From Candidatus Nitrosopumilus sp. (GTDB lineage Archaea; Thermoproteota; Nitrososphaeria; Nitrososphaerales; Nitrosopumilaceae), in the NCBI GenBank assembly GCA_029941825.1, contig JAPYTM010000051.1:1-6226 (forward strand): a DNA stretch of 6,226 bases. Direction: 5' to 3'. A program made the position numbers and the translations under genes. Under the pieces are notes generated by a model. That model did no database searches. It had not been told where the DNA came from and was given only the letters and a program-made list of their open reading frames with translations. Shown here piece after piece: positions 4,917 through 6,226 of this stretch. The stretch's first letter is position 1. The number at the start of each line of letters is the position of its first letter.

Positions 4917-5663
4917 ATGCAAATAGTTCAAATCTCTGATCTTCATGTTGGTTCTCAATTTTTACAAGAAAAATTTGATATTCTAGTTGATGAGGTTAAT
5001 GAACTAAATCCTGATGTAATTGTAATTACAGGTGATTTAACAAATCAAGGATTAATGAAAGAATATAAAAAATGTAAATTACTACTAGAAAAATTTAACA
5101 CTAAAAAAATAATTACTATTAGTGGAAATCATGATTATAGAAATACAGGTTACTTATTATTTAAAAAATTTTTTCCATTTGAAACCATTAATGAATTAGA
5201 TAATGATGTTGTATTAGTTACAGTTGGAACTGCTAGACCTGATAGAAATGAAGGTGAAGTTGGATATAGACAAAATTTGTGGTTGGAGCGAACTATGAAA
5301 AAATACAAAGACAAGATAAAGATTGTAGCAATGCATCACCATTTGATTGCAATTCCTGATACTGGATCTGATCAACGTACTGTTATTGATGCTGGTGATG
5401 TCCTAAGAACAATTTTAGATTCTGATGTTGATGTTGTTTTGTGCGGTCACAAGCATAGACCATGGGCTTGGAATTTTAAAACACTTACAGTTGTTAATGC
5501 TGGAACTGCTACATCCGAACGTGTTCGTGGATTTTTTGAAAATACTTACAATATTCTTACTATTTCTAACAAAACAATACAAGTTGATCTCAAAATTGTG
5601 GGTGGAAAACGACACCCAATTAATGAAATCATGAATAACGATAGCCAGTTTGAGAACGAGTGA
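4917..5663 (+). CDS. Calcineurin-like metallophosphoesterase, class III cyclic-nucleotide phosphodiesterase type
   Basis: A 248-residue cytoplasmic protein (no signal peptide or membrane segment) with the complete di-metal phosphoesterase signature. This comprises DLH (D8, H10), GDLT (D40), GNHD (70-73, with N71 and H72 as ligand and acid), a histidine run HHH at 140-142, and GHKH (177-180). The motif order and spacing resemble CpdA-like class III 3',5'-cyclic nucleotide phosphodiesterases. The fold, however, serves many phosphodiester and phosphomonoester substrates, so the substrate is open. The first strand begins at residue 2 (QIVQISDLH), which supports the ATG. The C-terminal tail after about 228 is polar and probably disordered. 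It stands alone, transcribed away from the dehydrogenase, and is followed 33 nt later by a tRNA gene. No T-rich terminator is obvious between them. Confidence 0.88.
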   Translation: MQIVQISDLHVGSQFLQEKFDILVDEVNELNPDVIVITGDLTNQGLMKEYKKCKLLLEKFNTKKIITISGNHDYRNTGYLLFKKFFPFETINELDNDVVLVTVGTARPDRNEGEVGYRQNLWLERTMKKYKDKIKIVAMHHHLIAIPDTGSDQRTVIDAGDVLRTILDSDVDVVLCGHKHRPWAWNFKTLTVVNAGTATSERVRGFFENTYNILTISNKTIQVDLKIVGGKRHPINEIMNNDSQFENE

Positions 5664-5672
5664 ATTTATTTA
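5663..5672 (+). promoter_or_regulatory. TATA-like box of tRNA-Ser
   Basis: AATTTATTTA begins at the last base of the phosphoesterase stop codon and is centred about 29 nt before the mature tRNA 5' end. That fits an archaeal tRNA promoter with a very short or absent 5' leader. A second AT stretch at 5674-5683 is a less well placed alternative. Confidence 0.4.
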
Positions 5673-5696
5673 CAGATTAATTCTAGGCCTCATTAT

Positions 5697-5783
5697 GCGG
5701 GGGTCGCCTAGCCCGGTAGGGCGTGGGATTGCTAATTCCATGTCCGCAAGGACACGGGGGTTCAAATCCCCCTCCCCGCGCCA
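5697..5783 (+). tRNA. tRNA-Ser (anticodon GCU) with encoded CCA
   Basis: It folds into a full type II cloverleaf. The acceptor is GCGGGGG (5697-5703) with TCCCCGC (5773-5779), one G-U pair. The D stem is GCC/GGC (5706-5708, 5720-5722), with A14 and a GG in the loop. The anticodon stem is TGGGA/TTCCA around loop TTGCTAA (5729-5735), giving anticodon GCT at 5731-5733. The long variable arm is TGTCC-GCAA-GGACA (5741-5754). The T stem is GGGGG/CCCCC with loop TTCAAAT (5761-5767). Discriminator G at 5780 is usual for serine, and CCA follows in the DNA (5781-5783). It decodes AGC/AGU. There is no intron. The gene is far more GC-rich than the rest of the window. Confidence 0.97.
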
Positions 5784-5794
5784 TTAAAAATTAA

Positions 5795-5803
5795 ACTTAA
5801 TAG
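5795..5803 (+). promoter_or_regulatory. TATA-like box of the Elf1-like gene
   Basis: ACTTAATAG is centred about 27 nt before the ATG at 5826 and is nearly the same as the box before the phosphoesterase gene. A GGGAAG sequence at 5812-5817 could act as a weak ribosome site, but leaderless initiation is equally likely. I see no clear terminator between the tRNA and this box. Confidence 0.4.
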
Positions 5804-5825
5804 ACCGATTTGGGAAGTCCAATAA

Positions 5826-5987
5826 ATGGGACGAAGAAAAAGTCAAAAAATCATTCGTACTGGCCCAAAAAATGCAACTACTGGTATGTGCCCTGTTTGT
5901 AAAACCATTGGTAAAATATTCATTCTTGGCTCACCTGGAAATGAAAGAGCAAAATGTGAAAAATGTCGTCAAGAATTTGAATTATAA
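5826..5987 (+). CDS. Elf1-like transcription elongation factor, small zinc-ribbon protein
   Basis: A 53-residue gene (ATG 5826, TAA 5985-5987). The product starts MGRRKSQK, then has CPVC (22-25) and CEKC (44-47), 18 residues apart, and ends RQEFEL. The basic MGRRKS start and a zinc ribbon of CPxC...CxxCxxxF type match the core of eukaryotic Elf1/ELOF1. Elf1 is a small factor that binds RNA polymerase II near the DNA entry channel and helps it pass nucleosomes and lesions. Homologues are known in some archaea. The basic tail would lie near nucleic acid and the four Cys bind one zinc. It lacks the acidic C-terminal extension of eukaryotic Elf1. It has its own probable promoter. The overlapping open frame at 5872-6060 is a shadow. 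Another small zinc-ribbon protein is possible, but the N-terminal match is specific. Confidence 0.8.
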   Translation: MGRRKSQKIIRTGPKNATTGMCPVCKTIGKIFILGSPGNERAKCEKCRQEFEL

Positions 5988-6030
5988 TTCAAAAATCTGG
6001 AGCCTACACATCAAAACATCTACCAATAAC

Positions 6031-6039
6031 TTTTTAAGA
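6031..6039 (+). promoter_or_regulatory. TATA-like box of the last gene
   Basis: TTTTTAAGA is centred about 28 nt before the ATG at 6063, with no Shine-Dalgarno motif between, suggesting a leaderless mRNA. Its T run could also help terminate the Elf1-like transcript, which stops 44 nt upstream. Confidence 0.4.
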
Positions 6040-6062
6040 CAAATTTCTCTTGATAGATAATT

Positions 6063-6226
6063 ATGAGTTCAGAAGCTGAAACCATCTATGAGAGAGTTGC
6101 AAAACTTGAAGATGAAATTGCATTGCTCAGAAGTGAAATTGATATTGTCAAAAGTGCATTGAGGAATAAAATTGCTCGTCATGAAATATCAATGGTCAAA
6201 AAAGGTCAAGATATAGATTCTATTAT
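6063..6226 (+). CDS. Unidentified coiled-coil protein (3' partial)
   Basis: An ATG-started frame runs off the right edge after 54 complete codons. The product, MSSEAETIYERVAKLEDEIA and onward, has hydrophobic residues at heptad spacing (Y9, V12, L15, I19, L22, I26, V29 and so on) between Glu, Lys and Arg. This is a strong coiled-coil pattern over about residues 7-42. No Cys, catalytic motif or membrane segment is visible in this part. I do not recognise the family. The frame is supported by unbroken coding, codon use like the neighbours, and a TATA-like box at the usual distance. Nothing suggests it is co-transcribed with the Elf1-like gene. Confidence 0.7.
   Translation, partial: MSSEAETIYERVAKLEDEIALLRSEIDIVKSALRNKIARHEISMVKKGQDIDSI

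Noticed and set aside
5415..5634. Open frames of about 66-69 codons on both strands within the phosphoesterase gene
   Set aside because: They are shadows of a gene with complete conserved motifs. Their products show no domain and no proper initiation signals.
5697..5783. tRNA as an integration site with a nearby attachment repeat or integrase
   Set aside because: No duplicated tRNA 3' end, integrase or foreign-looking gene is visible on either side within the window.
5872..6060. 62-codon plus-strand open frame
   Set aside because: It overlaps the Elf1-like gene in another frame, its product has no sensible motif, and it runs across the next promoter.
1..6226. Mobile elements, defence or toxin-antitoxin systems, biosynthetic cluster
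   Set aside because: No transposase, terminal inverted repeats, nuclease or toxin-like genes were seen. Apart from the two partial edge genes, every gene fits a housekeeping or known enzyme family, with uniform base composition.

Overview
The window looks like a piece of an AT-rich ammonia-oxidising archaeon (Thaumarchaeota/Nitrososphaerota, Nitrosopumilus-like marine lineage). The archaeal signs are direct: ribosomal protein eL21, RNA polymerase subunit Rpo4/RpoF, a DUF655 protein, KsgA/Dim1, a HemK2/MTQ2-type methyltransferase and a small Elf1-like zinc-ribbon protein. The narrower assignment rests on AT-rich composition, strong use of AAA/GAA/ATT codons, a bacterial-type RlmN in an archaeon and the style of the proteins. 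It is inference, made without any database search.

Layout. (1) Positions 1-158 hold the 3' end of a gene whose product ends in perfect 9-residue repeats and an acidic tail, followed by a T-rich probable terminator. (2) Positions 253-3783 form a plus-strand block: rlmN, then a tight operon of rpl21e, rpoF, a DUF655 gene, ksgA and a HemK2-like methyltransferase. Intergenic gaps in the operon fall from 2-21 nt to 4-26 nt overlaps. All these products with a known role serve the ribosome, RNA polymerase or translation factors. (3) A minus-strand isocitrate dehydrogenase-family gene (3784-4815) abuts the methyltransferase tail to tail with no spacer. (4) A divergent ~100 bp promoter region separates it from a plus-strand calcineurin-like metallophosphoesterase (4917-5663). 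(5) Next come tRNA-Ser(GCU) with encoded CCA, a 53-residue Elf1-like transcription elongation factor, and the start of a coiled-coil protein that runs off the window.

How the parts work together. The main operon joins a ribosomal protein, an RNA polymerase stalk subunit, the universal small-subunit rRNA dimethylase and a probable release-factor methylase. rlmN, just upstream, adds a large-subunit rRNA/tRNA modifier. Genes that begin transcription units have a TATA-like AT element centred about 27-29 nt before the start codon, or before the mature tRNA 5' end, and no Shine-Dalgarno motif. This suggests leaderless mRNAs. Two operon-internal genes (rpoF, DUF655) do have Shine-Dalgarno-like motifs, and ksgA and the methyltransferase overlap their upstream gene.

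This is mostly core housekeeping DNA. I see no mobile element, CRISPR array, defence system or obviously new multi-gene system. The points most worth a second look are the Elf1-like small gene, residue changes in the isocitrate dehydrogenase and HemK-like active sites, the zero-spacer convergent gene pair, the perfect 27-bp coding repeat, and DUF655 in the operon.
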